DNA of 64,000 nt from assembly GCF_050219315.1 (NCBI RefSeq), contig NZ_CP116939.1:2108001-2172000 (forward strand). The letters run 5' to 3'. This stretch comes from Megasphaera_A sueciensis. Its GTDB lineage: Bacteria > Bacillota > Negativicutes > Veillonellales > Megasphaeraceae. This document shows positions 42,995 through 53,200 of the stretch, piece by piece; within the stretch, counting starts at the first letter, position 1; the number at the start of each line of letters is the position of its first letter. The position numbers were made by a program, and so were the translations under genes. The notes under the pieces were generated by a model. The model was not told the DNA's origin, did not search any database, and saw only the letters and a program-made list of their open reading frames with translations.

Positions 42995-45172
42995 ATGAAA
43001 ATCATCAAACGCAATGGAGCAGAAGAAGTTTTCAACGTGGACAAGATTATTAAAGCTATCGGCAAGGCCAATGTTGTTGTAGATGAAAAACACCAGTTAA
43101 GTGTTTTGCAAATTAGTAGTATTGCTGAAAAAGTAGAAAATATATGCAGTGAAATACCTCATGCGATGAATGTAGAGGATATACAGGATTATGTAGAAAA
43201 TGGAATTATGGGATACAAAGCGTTTGAAGTTGCACGAAAATATATTACATATCGATATGTTCATTCTCTTATGCGAACCAGGAATACGACGGACGATAAA
43301 ATATTAAGCCTGATTGAATGCAATAATGAAGATGTAAAACAAGAAAATTCTAATAAAAATCCTGCGGTTAATAGTGTGCAGCGTGATTATATGGCAGGAG
43401 AAGTGAGCAAAGACCTTACTATGCGGTTGATGCTCCCCAAAGATATAGTAAAAGCGCATGAAGAAGGAATGATACATTTTCATGATGCCGATTACTATGC
43501 CCAGCACATGCATAATTGTGATTTGGTCAATTTGGAGGACATGCTGCAACATGGAACGGTTATAAGTGGTACGCGAATTGATCGCCCGCATAGCTTTTCT
43601 ACGGCTTGTAATATTGCAACGCAGATTATTGCTCAAGTAGCTAGCAGTCAATATGGCGGTCAAAGTATCAGTTTGACTCATTTGGCGCCTTTTGTGGACG
43701 TCAGTAGACAAAAGATTCGTAGAAGTGTTGTGGAGGAATGTATGACGCTGGGGGTGGAGACTTCTTCTGAGAAAATAGAAAAAGTTGTTCATAAACGGCT
43801 TCTTGAAGAAATCAGCAGGGGCGTGCAGACTATACAGTATCAGGTTGTTACCTTGATGACTACCAATGGACAAGCGCCTTTTGTCACGGTGTTTATGTAT
43901 TTGAATGAAGCACGAAATGAACGGGAAAAAGAAGATCTGGCAATGATTATCGAAGAAATGTTGCAGCAGCGCATTCAAGGGGTGAAAAATGAAAGTGGTG
44001 TGTGGATTACGCCGGCTTTTCCAAAATTGATATATGTATTGGAACCAGACAATCTGAAAAAAGGGACGCCTTATTTTTATTTAACGGAATTAGCTGCAAA
44101 GTGTACTGCGAAAAGAATGGTGCCGGATTATATAAGTGAGAAAATTATGCTTCAAAATAAAGTTGATAAAAACGGAGAAGGTCATTGTTATACTTGTATG
44201 GGATGCCGGAGTTTTCTTACACCTTATGTAGATCCTAAAACGAATAAGGCGAAATATTATGGGCGGTTTAATCAAGGGGTTGTTACGATTAACTTAGTGG
44301 ATGCAGCGTTGTCCAGCAAGGGCGATATGGAAGTTTTTTGGAAAATCTTTGACGAACGGTTGGAACTATGTCATAAAGCATTGATGTGCCGTCATAATCG
44401 CCTGAAAGGTACTAAGTCGGATGCCGCACCTATTCTTTGGCAATATGGGGCATTAGCTCGTTTGGATAAAGGAGAAACTATTGATGCGCTGCTATATGGC
44501 GGGTATTCCACAATTAGTTTGGGTTATGCCGGATTATATGAATGTACGAAATATATGACGGGCAAGTCTCATACGGATCCGCAGGCTACACCATTTGCAT
44601 TAGCGGTTATGCAGCATATGAATGATAAATGTACAGCATGGAAAGCAGAACATAATATTGATTTTAGTTTATATGGGACTCCTTTGGAATCGACGACGTA
44701 TAAATTTGCTAAATGTTTACAGAAACGATTTGGTGTTATCAAAGGGGTAACAGATAAAAATTATATTACCAACAGTTATCATATGCATGTAATGGAACCG
44801 GTGGATGCCTTTACAAAACTTAAATTTGAAAGCCAATTTCAACGACTTTCTCCAGGCGGTGCTATCAGTTATGTTGAAGTACCTGATATGCAGCATAATT
44901 TGGAAGCAGTTGAAGCACTGCAGCAATTTATATATGAAAATATTATGTATGCTGAACTGAATACAAAATCCGATTATTGCCAAGAATGTGGGTTTAATGG
45001 AGAAATCCAAATTGTTGAAAGTGATGGCAAACTTGTATGGGAATGTCCAAAATGCGGCAATCGGGATCAGAATAAATTAAATGTGGCACGGCGGACTTGT
45101 GGGTATATTGGGACTCAATTCTGGAATCAAGGAAGAACCGAAGAAATTAAGGATAGAGTCATGCATTTGTAG
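42995..45172 (+). CDS. nrdD: Anaerobic (class III) ribonucleoside-triphosphate reductase
   Basis: A 725-aa glycyl-radical enzyme making deoxyribonucleotides without oxygen. An N-terminal ATP-cone (MKIIKRNGAEEVFNVDKI) is the allosteric site. The barrel carries active-site Cys residues (CYTCMGCRSFL region). Near the C-terminus are the zinc Cys pairs CQECG and CPKCG and the radical Gly in ARRTCGYIG. ATG 42995 has GGAGG eight bases upstream; the frame opens earlier at TTG 42980. Its activase nrdG follows after 9 bp. Confidence 0.96.
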   Translation: MKIIKRNGAEEVFNVDKIIKAIGKANVVVDEKHQLSVLQISSIAEKVENICSEIPHAMNVEDIQDYVENGIMGYKAFEVARKYITYRYVHSLMRTRNTTDDKILSLIECNNEDVKQENSNKNPAVNSVQRDYMAGEVSKDLTMRLMLPKDIVKAHEEGMIHFHDADYYAQHMHNCDLVNLEDMLQHGTVISGTRIDRPHSFSTACNIATQIIAQVASSQYGGQSISLTHLAPFVDVSRQKIRRSVVEECMTLGVETSSEKIEKVVHKRLLEEISRGVQTIQYQVVTLMTTNGQAPFVTVFMYLNEARNEREKEDLAMIIEEMLQQRIQGVKNESGVWITPAFPKLIYVLEPDNLKKGTPYFYLTELAAKCTAKRMVPDYISEKIMLQNKVDKNGEGHCYTCMGCRSFLTPYVDPKTNKAKYYGRFNQGVVTINLVDAALSSKGDMEVFWKIFDERLELCHKALMCRHNRLKGTKSDAAPILWQYGALARLDKGETIDALLYGGYSTISLGYAGLYECTKYMTGKSHTDPQATPFALAVMQHMNDKCTAWKAEHNIDFSLYGTPLESTTYKFAKCLQKRFGVIKGVTDKNYITNSYHMHVMEPVDAFTKLKFESQFQRLSPGGAISYVEVPDMQHNLEAVEALQQFIYENIMYAELNTKSDYCQECGFNGEIQIVESDGKLVWECPKCGNRDQNKLNVARRTCGYIGTQFWNQGRTEEIKDRVMHL

Positions 45173-45181
45173 GAGAAAAAA

Positions 45182-45667
45182 ATGAATTATGCGAATATCA
45201 AATTTTATGACATTGCCGATGGTCCGGGTGTTCGAGTAAGCCTTTTTGTTTCTGGATGCACACATCATTGTAACGGATGTTTTAACCCGGAGGCTTGGAG
45301 TTTTGAGTATGGGGAACCCTTTACGGAGGCTGTACAACAAAAGATTATAACGGCTATTGCACCGGAATATATCAGTGGACTTACCTTGTTGGGAGGTGAA
45401 CCGATGGAACCTTGCCATCAAAAAGCATTGGTAAAATTTCTTGATAAAGTAAAAGAGGCATATCCTGATAAAACTATTTGGTGTTATACGGGATATACGT
45501 ATCCGGATGATTTTAAAAACGGAGGCAAAGCGTATAGTGAGGTTACAGAGCAAATGCTGTCATATATTGATACGCTTGTCGATGGTGAATTCAAGGAAGA
45601 ACTGAAAGATATATCTCTGCAATTCAGAGGTTCCAGCAACCAGCGTATACTGCAACTTAAAAAATAA
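45182..45667 (+). CDS. nrdG: Anaerobic ribonucleotide reductase activating protein
   Basis: A 161-aa radical-SAM activase that installs the glycyl radical on NrdD. The 4Fe-4S motif is CTHHCNGCFN (CxxxCxxC), and SAM-binding stretches are GLTLLGGEPM and IWCYTGYTYP. It starts at ATG 45182 behind AGGAG, directly after nrdD, and the operon ends at the terminator below. Confidence 0.95.
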   Translation: MNYANIKFYDIADGPGVRVSLFVSGCTHHCNGCFNPEAWSFEYGEPFTEAVQQKIITAIAPEYISGLTLLGGEPMEPCHQKALVKFLDKVKEAYPDKTIWCYTGYTYPDDFKNGGKAYSEVTEQMLSYIDTLVDGEFKEELKDISLQFRGSSNQRILQLKK

Positions 45668-45696
45668 AGTAAAAGCTTTTATATTTAATGGTGGAC

Positions 45697-45748
45697 GGCT
45701 CTCCCGTATAACAGATAAAAATCTAATGTATGGGAGAGCTGTTTTTTA
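45697..45748 (+). terminator. Terminator after nrdG
   Basis: GCTCTCCC (45698-45705) pairs with GGGAGAGC (45732-45739), followed by TGTTTTTTAGG. Confidence 0.85.
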
Positions 45749-45964
45749 GGAAAAACACAGGTTTGTTTTGAAGAAAAATAGTATACATGTTTTTTTTCAG
45801 ACCAAGAAAAATGTTATGTATTTAATATTAAAAATAAATTATTGTAAAAAAAAAACAAAAAATTAAACAGTAATTTTAAGTTTACGCATTTATATAATAG
45901 TGGTATAATGGAAAATTATAATCCCTTAATACGTATCACTTGCAGATAGATAGGAGAGATGAAT

Positions 45965-46927
45965 ATGATAGTAAAGAAAAGAACAGTCGGTGTCATTGGA
46001 ATGGGACATGTAGGAGCTCATGTAGCATTTACGTTAGGAATGATGGGAATTGCTGATGATATTCTTATTTGTGATAAGAATGAAGACAAACTTTGCAGTG
46101 AAAGACAGGATTTAATGGATGCCGTTCAATTCATGCCGCATCGCGTTACATATAGTATTGCCGGGTATGAAGAATTGGGTAATTGTGATGTTATCATTAA
46201 CTGCGTCGGCGATATTACACTGGTTGCTACGGGAAGTCGTGATGACGAAATGAAATTTACTGCGACACAGGTGGCTGATTATATTCCGAAGGTAATGAAA
46301 GGCGGCTTTAACGGAATCTTTGTTAATGTTACCAATCCCTGTGATGTTATCACGTATCTTATTCAAAAATTGAGCGGTCTGCCGAAAAATCAGGTTCTTG
46401 GCACAGGTACCGGACTTGATACGTCTCGTTTAGTTAGTGCGATTTCTCAGCAGACAGGAATAGAACAAAGTTCCTTTACTGCCTTTATGATGGGAGAACA
46501 CGGCGATTCTCAAATGGTTCCATGGTCTTTTGTATCTTTTTCGGGAAAATCATTAAACGAAATGGAACGAGATCCGAAGTTTACGTTGAATCGTGAAGAT
46601 ACTAAAAATTTGGCGATCCGTGGCGGCTGGATTACTTACAAAGGCAAGCATTGTACAGAATACGGAATTTGTTCGACGGCAGCAACTATTGTGAAATCTA
46701 TTTTGCATAACCAGGGGAAAGTGATGGCAGCCAGTGTGCCTTTCCAAGGAGAGTATGGAGAACAGGATATTTATTGTGGTTGTCCGGCTGTTATTGGAGC
46801 CAATGGAGTTCAGCATATTGTGGAATATCCTTTGCCGGCCGATGAAATGGCCGAATTTAAAACCTGTTGTGCTAAGATTCGCGGGAATATAGCAAAGGCA
46901 GAAGACTTACTTGGAAAAGGAAAATAA
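45965..46927 (+). CDS. L-2-hydroxyacid dehydrogenase, LDH/HicDH family
   Basis: A 320-aa NAD-dependent dehydrogenase of the lactate/malate superfamily. It has the nucleotide loop GVIGMGHVGAHVAF, substrate Arg in DTSRLVSA and catalytic His in GEHGDSQ. The flexible loop (GDITLVATGSRDDEMKF) lacks the QxxGETR of true L-lactate dehydrogenase and is closer to L-2-hydroxyisocaproate dehydrogenases, so branched or longer 2-oxoacids may be reduced. ATG 45965 has AGGAGAG seven bases upstream; ATG 45959 abuts the site. Single gene. Confidence 0.85.
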   Translation: MIVKKRTVGVIGMGHVGAHVAFTLGMMGIADDILICDKNEDKLCSERQDLMDAVQFMPHRVTYSIAGYEELGNCDVIINCVGDITLVATGSRDDEMKFTATQVADYIPKVMKGGFNGIFVNVTNPCDVITYLIQKLSGLPKNQVLGTGTGLDTSRLVSAISQQTGIEQSSFTAFMMGEHGDSQMVPWSFVSFSGKSLNEMERDPKFTLNREDTKNLAIRGGWITYKGKHCTEYGICSTAATIVKSILHNQGKVMAASVPFQGEYGEQDIYCGCPAVIGANGVQHIVEYPLPADEMAEFKTCCAKIRGNIAKAEDLLGKGK

Positions 46928-47114
46928 TAAGAACACAGAAGTTGAACGCGGTGGAAACTATATAAGAACTGCTGTATAGAAAAATGAAGAAATATAATGG
47001 ATATCCATGTAATAAAGCTTCTCTGTATACGAGGACTGGAAATAGAACTTGATTTATCAATATATCTATGATAAAATATCTAAGCAAGTTCAATTTTGGA
47101 CTTACTTATTATAT

Positions 47115-47190
<76 letters not shown>

Positions 47191-47202
47191 TAGATATTTA
47201 CT

Positions 47203-47240
47203 AGGCTTGTGGCATTTATGTCGCAAGTCTCTTTATTTTT
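47203..47240 (+). terminator. Terminator after tRNA-Ala
   Basis: A 12-bp stem, AGGCTTGTGGCA (47203-47214) against TGTCGCAAGTCT (47219-47230), with three G-T pairs and loop TTTA, then CTTTATTTTT. Confidence 0.75.
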
Positions 47241-47268
47241 CCATCCCTTTTTCCACCCACTTGCTGTA

Positions 47269-47577
47269 CTATGCCATTGTTGGGAACTGTATAATATTAC
47301 TTTTTTCTTTCTTTGGATATATTAAGTCGAGTAATTTGGATGCGCCTTCGCGTAACCGATTGTTTGTGTCCTCGGTGACTTCACGATTCATCTTGAATGT
47401 CGTATGTCTAACGGCAGTTTTGACATCGAATTTATCAACATCTACTTCAAGCATGTAGGTAATATAAAAGTGCCGCATAACACGAGTGTCGATGTCTCGT
47501 TTGATAGCTAAACACTGTTGCGGTATTATGGGAACAGTGAGAATAGAAGTTATCTTGAAATATTGGCTTATTACCAC
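47269..47577 (-). pseudogene. Tyrosine recombinase (phage-type integrase) C-terminal remnant
   Basis: A 102-codon open frame pointing toward the tRNA-Ala 3' end. Its middle reads MRHFYITYMLEVDVDKFDVK then TAVRHTTFKM and VTEDTNNRLREGASKLLDLI. This matches the integrase pattern LRHTxIT-LLE-G-D---V-TAxGHT--KMT---Y-HVTEDT. The catalytic Tyr segment between KM and VTEDT is missing, and the N-terminal half is absent. Integrases are often next to the tRNA gene used as attachment site, so this is probably the scar of a lost element. Confidence 0.6.
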
Positions 47578-47812
47578 TTGTGTTTTCTATCAGTCGATGG
47601 GGTGTTGAAAGATGCTTGTCTGTATTACTGAATCCAGCACTGCAGCAAAGAGAACGTATGGAAAATCTTGTTACTGTTATATAAACTAAAGAAAAAACTC
47701 ATTTTGTTACAGTATGTTAACAATTAATTTATTTATCTTGTGTTTTGTTATAGAAACGTTAAAATAGTAGAAGAATATAATTTTTATAATTAATAGAGAA
47801 GGTGTGAATAAT

Positions 47813-48274
47813 ATGAAAAAATCATTAAAAAAGGTAGGAATTATCTTAACTGGAAGTATGTTTATAATGGGAAATGCAATGTGTTTGGCATATGATTCTT
47901 CTCAACTTTCGCAACAACAATGGCAATCAGAACAGAATCAACAGCAACAAGAATCCAATAGACAACAACCATCACAAGATCAACGAAGACAGAAAAGACA
48001 AGAAACAAATAGACAATATTCACAGGACCAACAATCAGGACAACAAAAACAAAGAACGAATAGACAACAACCATCACAAAATCGACAGAGGCAGAAAAAA
48101 CAAGAAACAGATAGACAACAGCATTTACAAAATCATCAATCAAATCAACGACAACAAGGGGAAAATCAAGAACAGCATTCACAAAACCAACAACGACGAG
48201 ATCAAGGACAACAACAATTGAAGCAGAATAAAGAACATCAGGAAAGACAAAATGACCAGAAAATACCGCAATAA
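47813..48274 (+). CDS. Glutamine-rich secreted repeat protein
   Basis: A 153-aa protein with signal peptide (VGIILTGSMFIMGNAMCLA). The mature part of about 127 residues is about 39% Gln (50 by my count) plus Arg, Asn, Lys and Ser. It has imperfect repeats of about 34 residues containing NRQQPSQ, then RQK and QETNRQ; the DNA repeat (near 47958 and 48059) has a period close to 102 bp. There is no hydrophobic or catalytic motif, so it should be disordered, basic and exported. AGAAGG precedes ATG 47813; a GTG at 47804 is too close to it. Function unknown. Confidence 0.75.
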   Translation: MKKSLKKVGIILTGSMFIMGNAMCLAYDSSQLSQQQWQSEQNQQQQESNRQQPSQDQRRQKRQETNRQYSQDQQSGQQKQRTNRQQPSQNRQRQKKQETDRQQHLQNHQSNQRQQGENQEQHSQNQQRRDQGQQQLKQNKEHQERQNDQKIPQ

Positions 48275-48400
48275 ATGATTACTTTGTTAATTGTCACGAA
48301 CACTTTAACTAAGCGAGATGATAACAAAGTGTGGGTAAATATGTTTAGGTATAAATTTGTCGTACAGTGGGACATTAATTAAAAACAAAGAAGGTAAACT

Positions 48401-48976
48401 ATGGAAAAAGTTTTATTGCATTGTTGTTGTGCCCCATGTTCTTTATCATGTATTAATACATTACGTGAAGACAATATGGATCCTGTGGCATTTTGGTATA
48501 ATCCTAACATTCATCCTTGGAAAGAATATCAAGCACGGCGCGATTGCTTATTAGAGTATGCTTCTACAATTCATATGGAAGTTAGAATACAAGAAGAGTA
48601 CGGGTTAATAGATTTTGTTCAACATATTATATGCGATGTGAATCATCGGTGTACGTACTGTTATGAACATCGCCTAGAAACTACAGCACGATATGCTGCA
48701 GAACATGGATTCCAATATTTTACTACTACGCTGTTAGCCAGTATTTACCAACAGCATGACATGATATCTGAAGCTGGACAACGGTTTGGCAAGCAATACG
48801 GCGTAACGTTTTTGTATCGAGATTTCAGACCCTATTTTCGTGCAGGTAATAATGAGGCACGAACGCTGAAATTTTATATGCAAAAGTACTGTGGATGCAT
48901 TTTTTCTGAAGCGGAAAGGTACCAAAAACAAATTAAACGTGATAAGGAAAAATTTTCCGAATTGAGTATAAAATAA
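48401..48976 (+). CDS. queH: Epoxyqueuosine reductase QueH
   Basis: A 191-aa enzyme that reduces epoxyqueuosine to queuosine in tRNA, the oxygen-independent alternative to QueG. Conserved features are the N-terminal LLHCCCAPCS cluster, FWYNPNIHPWKEYQ, CTYCYEHRLETTA and the C-terminal KYCGCIFSE. These Cys ligate a 4Fe-4S cluster and a further iron. GAAGG precedes ATG 48401. Single gene between two intergenic spaces; the leader has a 9-bp inverted repeat ACTTTGTTA/TAACAAAGT (48281-48330). Confidence 0.93.
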   Translation: MEKVLLHCCCAPCSLSCINTLREDNMDPVAFWYNPNIHPWKEYQARRDCLLEYASTIHMEVRIQEEYGLIDFVQHIICDVNHRCTYCYEHRLETTARYAAEHGFQYFTTTLLASIYQQHDMISEAGQRFGKQYGVTFLYRDFRPYFRAGNNEARTLKFYMQKYCGCIFSEAERYQKQIKRDKEKFSELSIK

Positions 48977-49171
48977 AAGGTTTATGACATTTTCCTGTAT
49001 TATTTTTATCTTTAACTAACAGAAGGGGTATACGAAAGATTCAGGTTGACAACATACAAGCATTAGGTTACAATACACTACAATATCGCAATGGTATCCA
49101 CCCATTTTTTTGCGAATACAACAATATATTGCAAGAAGATGCAATGCCGCTATGGAAATAAATCATAATCT

Positions 49172-49324
49172 GCATCTTCTATTCCATCCAGAGCAGTCGA
49201 GGGATTCGGCCTTATGACGCTGCGACAACCTGCCCATATAAGGGAAAGGTGCCAACTCCGACAGGAACATTCCTGATAGATGAGCTGATGAAAAAGCGCT
49301 ATCTGTGATAACGCTTTTTTTTTT
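49172..49324 (+). ncRNA. SAM-I (S-box) riboswitch with terminator
   Basis: The core conserved pieces are present in order: CCAGAGC, GAGGGATTCGGCCTTATGA, CGACAACC, AAGGTGCCAACTCC and CTGATAGATGAG. A terminator follows: AAAAGCG (49292 onward) and TATC pair with GATA and CGCTTTT, ending in ten T (to about 49324). High S-adenosylmethionine should stop transcription of the methionine synthase gene starting at 49389. Confidence 0.93.
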
Positions 49325-49388
49325 GCTTAATAGAAAAATCGTATACAAAACAAATATACTTATGTCTTTTTTAGGGAGGGATGTAAAA

Positions 49389-51668
49389 ATGGAAACAACA
49401 ATTATTGGATTTCCTCGCATTGGAGCACAACGAGAATTAAAGTTTGTAACGGAGAAATATTTTAGAGGTAAAGTAAGTATAGATAGTTTGAATGAAACAG
49501 CTTGTAATCTTCGCAAAAAGCATTGGTTGTTGCAAAAGAACAGTGGTCTGAATCTGATTCCGGTAAATGATTTTTCTTTATATGATACGACATTGGACAC
49601 AGCTGTACTTTTTAATGTTATTCCCAGACGGTACCACAGGCTAGGATTAAATCCGTTAGATACCTATTTTGCTATGGCACGGGGGTATCAAGGTGTACAT
49701 GGTGATGTAAAGGCATTGGCTATGAAAAAATGGTTTAATACTAATTATCATTATATGGTACCGGAGTTGGAAGATGATATGAATATAAAGCTTACCGGTA
49801 CAAAGATAATTGATGAATGTAAAGAAGCATTGGCGTTAAAGCTTTTAGCTAAGCCGGTTATCCTGGGGCCATTTACTTTTTTACAATTGGCGCGTTGTAC
49901 GGGGAAAAAAACAAAGCGTGATTTTGCCGATGTTCTTACAAATGCATATAAAGAACTTTTGACAGTGTTAGAAAAACTTGGGATTACATGGTTATCTGTA
50001 GAAGAACCATTATTAGTTACAGATCTTTCTCAAGAAGATCTATCTTTGTTTGCAGATATATATCGAGATATATTGCAGAATAAACAAGGGGTACAGATCC
50101 TTTGCCAAACGTATTTTGGTGATGTTCGTGATTGTTATCATATCCTTACTGCACTCGACTTTGATGGCATTGGACTGGACTTTTTGGAAGGCAAGGAAAC
50201 ATTAAGTACATTGTGTGCAAATGGATTTCCTGAGGACAAGATTCTTTTTGCCGGAGTTGTAAACGGGAAAAATATCTGGCGTAACAATTATACTGCAACA
50301 TTGACACTTTTGAAAAAAATCCAAAGTAAAGCACGGTATATTGTATTGAACTCTTCTTGTTCACTTCTTCATGTACCGTTTACCATAACGCAGGAAATAC
50401 ATTTGAATAAAAAATATCTGTTACATTTTTCCTTTGCTGAAGAAAAGCTACAGGAATTGTCTGATTTGAAGAAACTGATGGATAGTACTGAACCCAAAAT
50501 GGAAAAAATATACAAAAACAATGTTGCTCTTTTTGCGGTTCCACATGCAGTACCGGACGCGATGGTTCAAAAAAGAGTTGCTTGTCTGACAAAAAAAGAT
50601 TTTACGCGACATCCCGGTTTTACTGAAAGAGAAAATTTGCAAAAGAAGACATTTCATTTCCCGTTACTTCCGACTACGACTATCGGTTCTTTTCCACAAA
50701 CCCTTGCTGTTCGGAAAAATCGAGCTGACTACCGTAATAATAAAATTTCCCTTGAAACATACAAGAATTTCAATAAAAAACAGATTGCCGCTTGTATTGC
50801 GCTGCAAGAAAAAATCGGACTTGATGTTCTTGTACACGGAGAATTTGAACGAAACGATATGGTAGAATATTTTGGGGAACATTTAAACGGTTTTATTTTT
50901 ACGGAGAATGCTTGGGTTCAATCCTATGGTACACGTTGTGTAAAACCGCCGATTATTTGGAGTGATGTATCACGACGAAAAAGCATTACAGTAGAATGGT
51001 CGACATATGCGCAGCAGTTGACAAATAAACCTGTCAAAGGAATGCTTACTGGGCCTGTTACTATTCTCAATTGGTCCTTCCCACGGGAAGATATTGCACT
51101 GCGAGAAAGTACAATTCAAATCGCATTGGCTATTCGAGATGAAGTGCTTGATTTGGAAAAACATGGAATTCGCATTATTCAAATTGATGAAGCCGCCTTA
51201 CGGGAAAAACTACCTCTTCGTAAGGCCGATTGGCATACAAATTATTTAGATTGGGCTATTCCAGCCTTTCGCTTGGTGCACAGTGGAGTCAAAGTGGAAA
51301 CACAAATTCATACACATATGTGTTATAGTGAATTTAACGATATTATTAAAGATATAGATAATATGGATGCTGACGTGATTACGTTTGAAGCATCTCGCTC
51401 TGATTTTACTGTTTTAGATGCGTTGCAGGCGGCTGAATTCCGGACAGAAGTGGGTCCAGGTGTCTACGATATTCACTCCCCTAGAGTTCCTTCAGAATTA
51501 GAAATTGAAAAATCTTTGAAGGTTATGTTAACGAAAATTGTACCACAGAAATTGTGGGTAAATCCTGATTGTGGACTTAAAACTAGAAGCATTATTGAAA
51601 CTAAGGCTAGTTTAGAACATCTTGTTTCGGCAGCGATACAAGTAAGAAAAACAATGGATTCTAAATAA
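49389..51668 (+). CDS. metE: Cobalamin-independent methionine synthase MetE
   Basis: A 759-aa two-barrel enzyme that methylates homocysteine from 5-methyltetrahydrofolate triglutamate. The N-terminal barrel begins TTIIGFPRIGAQRELKF. The C-terminal barrel has TTTIGSFPQT, the HGEFERNDMVEYFGE stretch, and zinc/homocysteine ligands in TQIHTHMCYSEF (His, Cys) and NPDCGLKTR (Cys). ATG 49389 has GGAGGG eight bases before it; the frame is open through the riboswitch terminator to 49305. Controlled by the SAM riboswitch upstream. Confidence 0.96.
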   Translation: METTIIGFPRIGAQRELKFVTEKYFRGKVSIDSLNETACNLRKKHWLLQKNSGLNLIPVNDFSLYDTTLDTAVLFNVIPRRYHRLGLNPLDTYFAMARGYQGVHGDVKALAMKKWFNTNYHYMVPELEDDMNIKLTGTKIIDECKEALALKLLAKPVILGPFTFLQLARCTGKKTKRDFADVLTNAYKELLTVLEKLGITWLSVEEPLLVTDLSQEDLSLFADIYRDILQNKQGVQILCQTYFGDVRDCYHILTALDFDGIGLDFLEGKETLSTLCANGFPEDKILFAGVVNGKNIWRNNYTATLTLLKKIQSKARYIVLNSSCSLLHVPFTITQEIHLNKKYLLHFSFAEEKLQELSDLKKLMDSTEPKMEKIYKNNVALFAVPHAVPDAMVQKRVACLTKKDFTRHPGFTERENLQKKTFHFPLLPTTTIGSFPQTLAVRKNRADYRNNKISLETYKNFNKKQIAACIALQEKIGLDVLVHGEFERNDMVEYFGEHLNGFIFTENAWVQSYGTRCVKPPIIWSDVSRRKSITVEWSTYAQQLTNKPVKGMLTGPVTILNWSFPREDIALRESTIQIALAIRDEVLDLEKHGIRIIQIDEAALREKLPLRKADWHTNYLDWAIPAFRLVHSGVKVETQIHTHMCYSEFNDIIKDIDNMDADVITFEASRSDFTVLDALQAAEFRTEVGPGVYDIHSPRVPSELEIEKSLKVMLTKIVPQKLWVNPDCGLKTRSIIETKASLEHLVSAAIQVRKTMDSK

Positions 51669-52146
51669 CTGAAAGAAAATTAGTAAAGAATTGCATATTA
51701 ATGAACAAATTAGAACTTGCGAAGTTCGTGGAGTTAGCAATACGAATAAATCCAAATGGAAGTTATGTTTTTGCGGTATGCACGACAAATTGCAGAGAAA
51801 GATAACATGGATCTTTCGGAAATTACTCATGTCGATAATCCTCTAAAAATTGAAGGCAGAAATATGACGATGATTATTACTCTCATTAAAAGTAAAAATT
51901 AAGAGAACAAAATACATATTATGTTTAAATTATAAATTTGCTAATTTACGCGCAAATATTTTACAAAAGTCAGTTTTCTGTAACCGAAATCACATATATG
52001 TAAGAGAATCTGTTAGTATAATTAATTAGAATTATAAAACGACAGTAGATAATATTTATTTAGGTGAACAAGATACTGAGGGACAATCTCATGAGGCTTT
52101 AGATATATTGTTATGTTGTATAAAATACATATTGCAGGAGAATATC
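51669..52146 (+). other. Gap with degenerate coding-like fragments
   Basis: A 49-codon frame from ATG 51756 to TAA 51902 (RQIAEKDNMDLSEITHVDNP...) has no ribosome site. A second short frame starts at 51701 (NKLELAKFVELAIRINPNGS) and overlaps it. They may be pieces of one lost gene joined by a frameshift, but I recognise no family. No clear terminator for metE. Confidence 0.35.
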
Positions 52147-52917
52147 ATGGATTATGAAAAGATTATTCGGGTTGTTCAAACAACTCGACCGTTTTTTGTA
52201 GATGATACAAGAGAAATTAAAGTAACTGTTAAAGGAAGGTCTGATTTTGTCACACAGGTTGATGTAGCTGTTCAGGAGTATTTGCGTCAGGAATTATATC
52301 GGCTGGATCCCCAGACTATTTTGATTGCTGAGGAACAGAAACGTATTTACATTAAACCAGATACCAGCTATTGGATACTCGATCCGATTGATGGCACACA
52401 AAATTTTATCCGTCATGTGGGGTTAAGTGCAGTGTCGTTAGCTTATTATAACAAAAAGGATTTGCAATTTGGAGTTATTTACAATCCATTTACGGAGGAA
52501 ACTTTTTATGCTGTTCGTGGACAAGGAGCCTTTCTAAATGGACGAGCGATTCATGTTACCGAAAATGAAGTCTTAGAAAAATCTCTTATGGCGATTGGGA
52601 CATCTCCTTATGATCGGCAGTTTATTCCACAAAATTGGGATGTATTCCAAAAGGTATATTGCCGTTGTTTAGATGTTCGTCGTTCAGGCAGTGCCGCTTT
52701 AGATTTGGCATACGTAGCAGCGGGACGATATGATGGTTATTTTGAACGAGATTTAAAGCCTTGGGATATGGCGGCGGGAATTATATTAGTGCAGGAAGCG
52801 GGCGGACGTGTAAGCGATTATACCGGTAAAAGGATACAGGTTGATTGCAATGCGGATATTTGCGCTGCCAATGGGTTTATTAATGAAGAGTTGCTGCATA
52901 TAATTGGGGAAAAATAA
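52147..52917 (+). CDS. Inositol-monophosphatase family phosphatase
   Basis: A 256-aa Mg-dependent phosphatase of the IMPase/CysQ fold. The metal sites are Glu in LIAEEQKR, WILDPIDGTQNFIR (DPxDGT) and the Asp in LKPWDMAAGIIL. ATG 52147 follows GCAGGAG with good spacing; the frame opens earlier at 52108. Members act on inositol phosphate, PAP, or fructose 1,6-bisphosphate. The motif spacing fits the inositol-phosphatase group but the substrate is not provable here. Confidence 0.92.
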   Translation: MDYEKIIRVVQTTRPFFVDDTREIKVTVKGRSDFVTQVDVAVQEYLRQELYRLDPQTILIAEEQKRIYIKPDTSYWILDPIDGTQNFIRHVGLSAVSLAYYNKKDLQFGVIYNPFTEETFYAVRGQGAFLNGRAIHVTENEVLEKSLMAIGTSPYDRQFIPQNWDVFQKVYCRCLDVRRSGSAALDLAYVAAGRYDGYFERDLKPWDMAAGIILVQEAGGRVSDYTGKRIQVDCNADICAANGFINEELLHIIGEK

Positions 52918-53068
52918 GAATAACAAGAACATGTTTACAGAATATAGGTAAGCAGAGACGATCCATATACAATGATGATTAATATGTATAATTAAAATAA
53001 TAAAAAGGTATTTACTTAAAAATATACTGATGATATAATAAAAGTGTAAAAAGCGGAAGGGATATGGA

Positions 53069-53188
53069 ATGTTACCCGTTAAAAGCATTGGAAAAGAATC
53101 ACGCAGTATACTTCTTGCCCAGATGACCGGTAGCATGTTGAAAAGCAAACTATTAGTTATTGGGATTGTGTATGAAACATTATATTAA
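53069..53188 (+). CDS. Possible 39-aa small protein
   Basis: ATG 53069 to TAA 53188, preceded by GGAAGG at suitable distance. It reads MLPVKSIGKESRSILLAQMT then GSMLKSKLLVIGIVYETLY. It is basic and amphipathic, with a hydrophobic C-terminal patch. No family recognised. It could be a leader peptide of the structured segment that follows. Confidence 0.3.
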   Translation: MLPVKSIGKESRSILLAQMTGSMLKSKLLVIGIVYETLY

Positions 53189-53200
53189 TGCATCAATGAG

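Noticed and set aside
47578..47690. Short plus-strand frame reading ...LLNPALQQRERMENLVTVI
   Set aside because: About 40 codons, no start or ribosome site and no recognised family; at most a trace of a lost gene.
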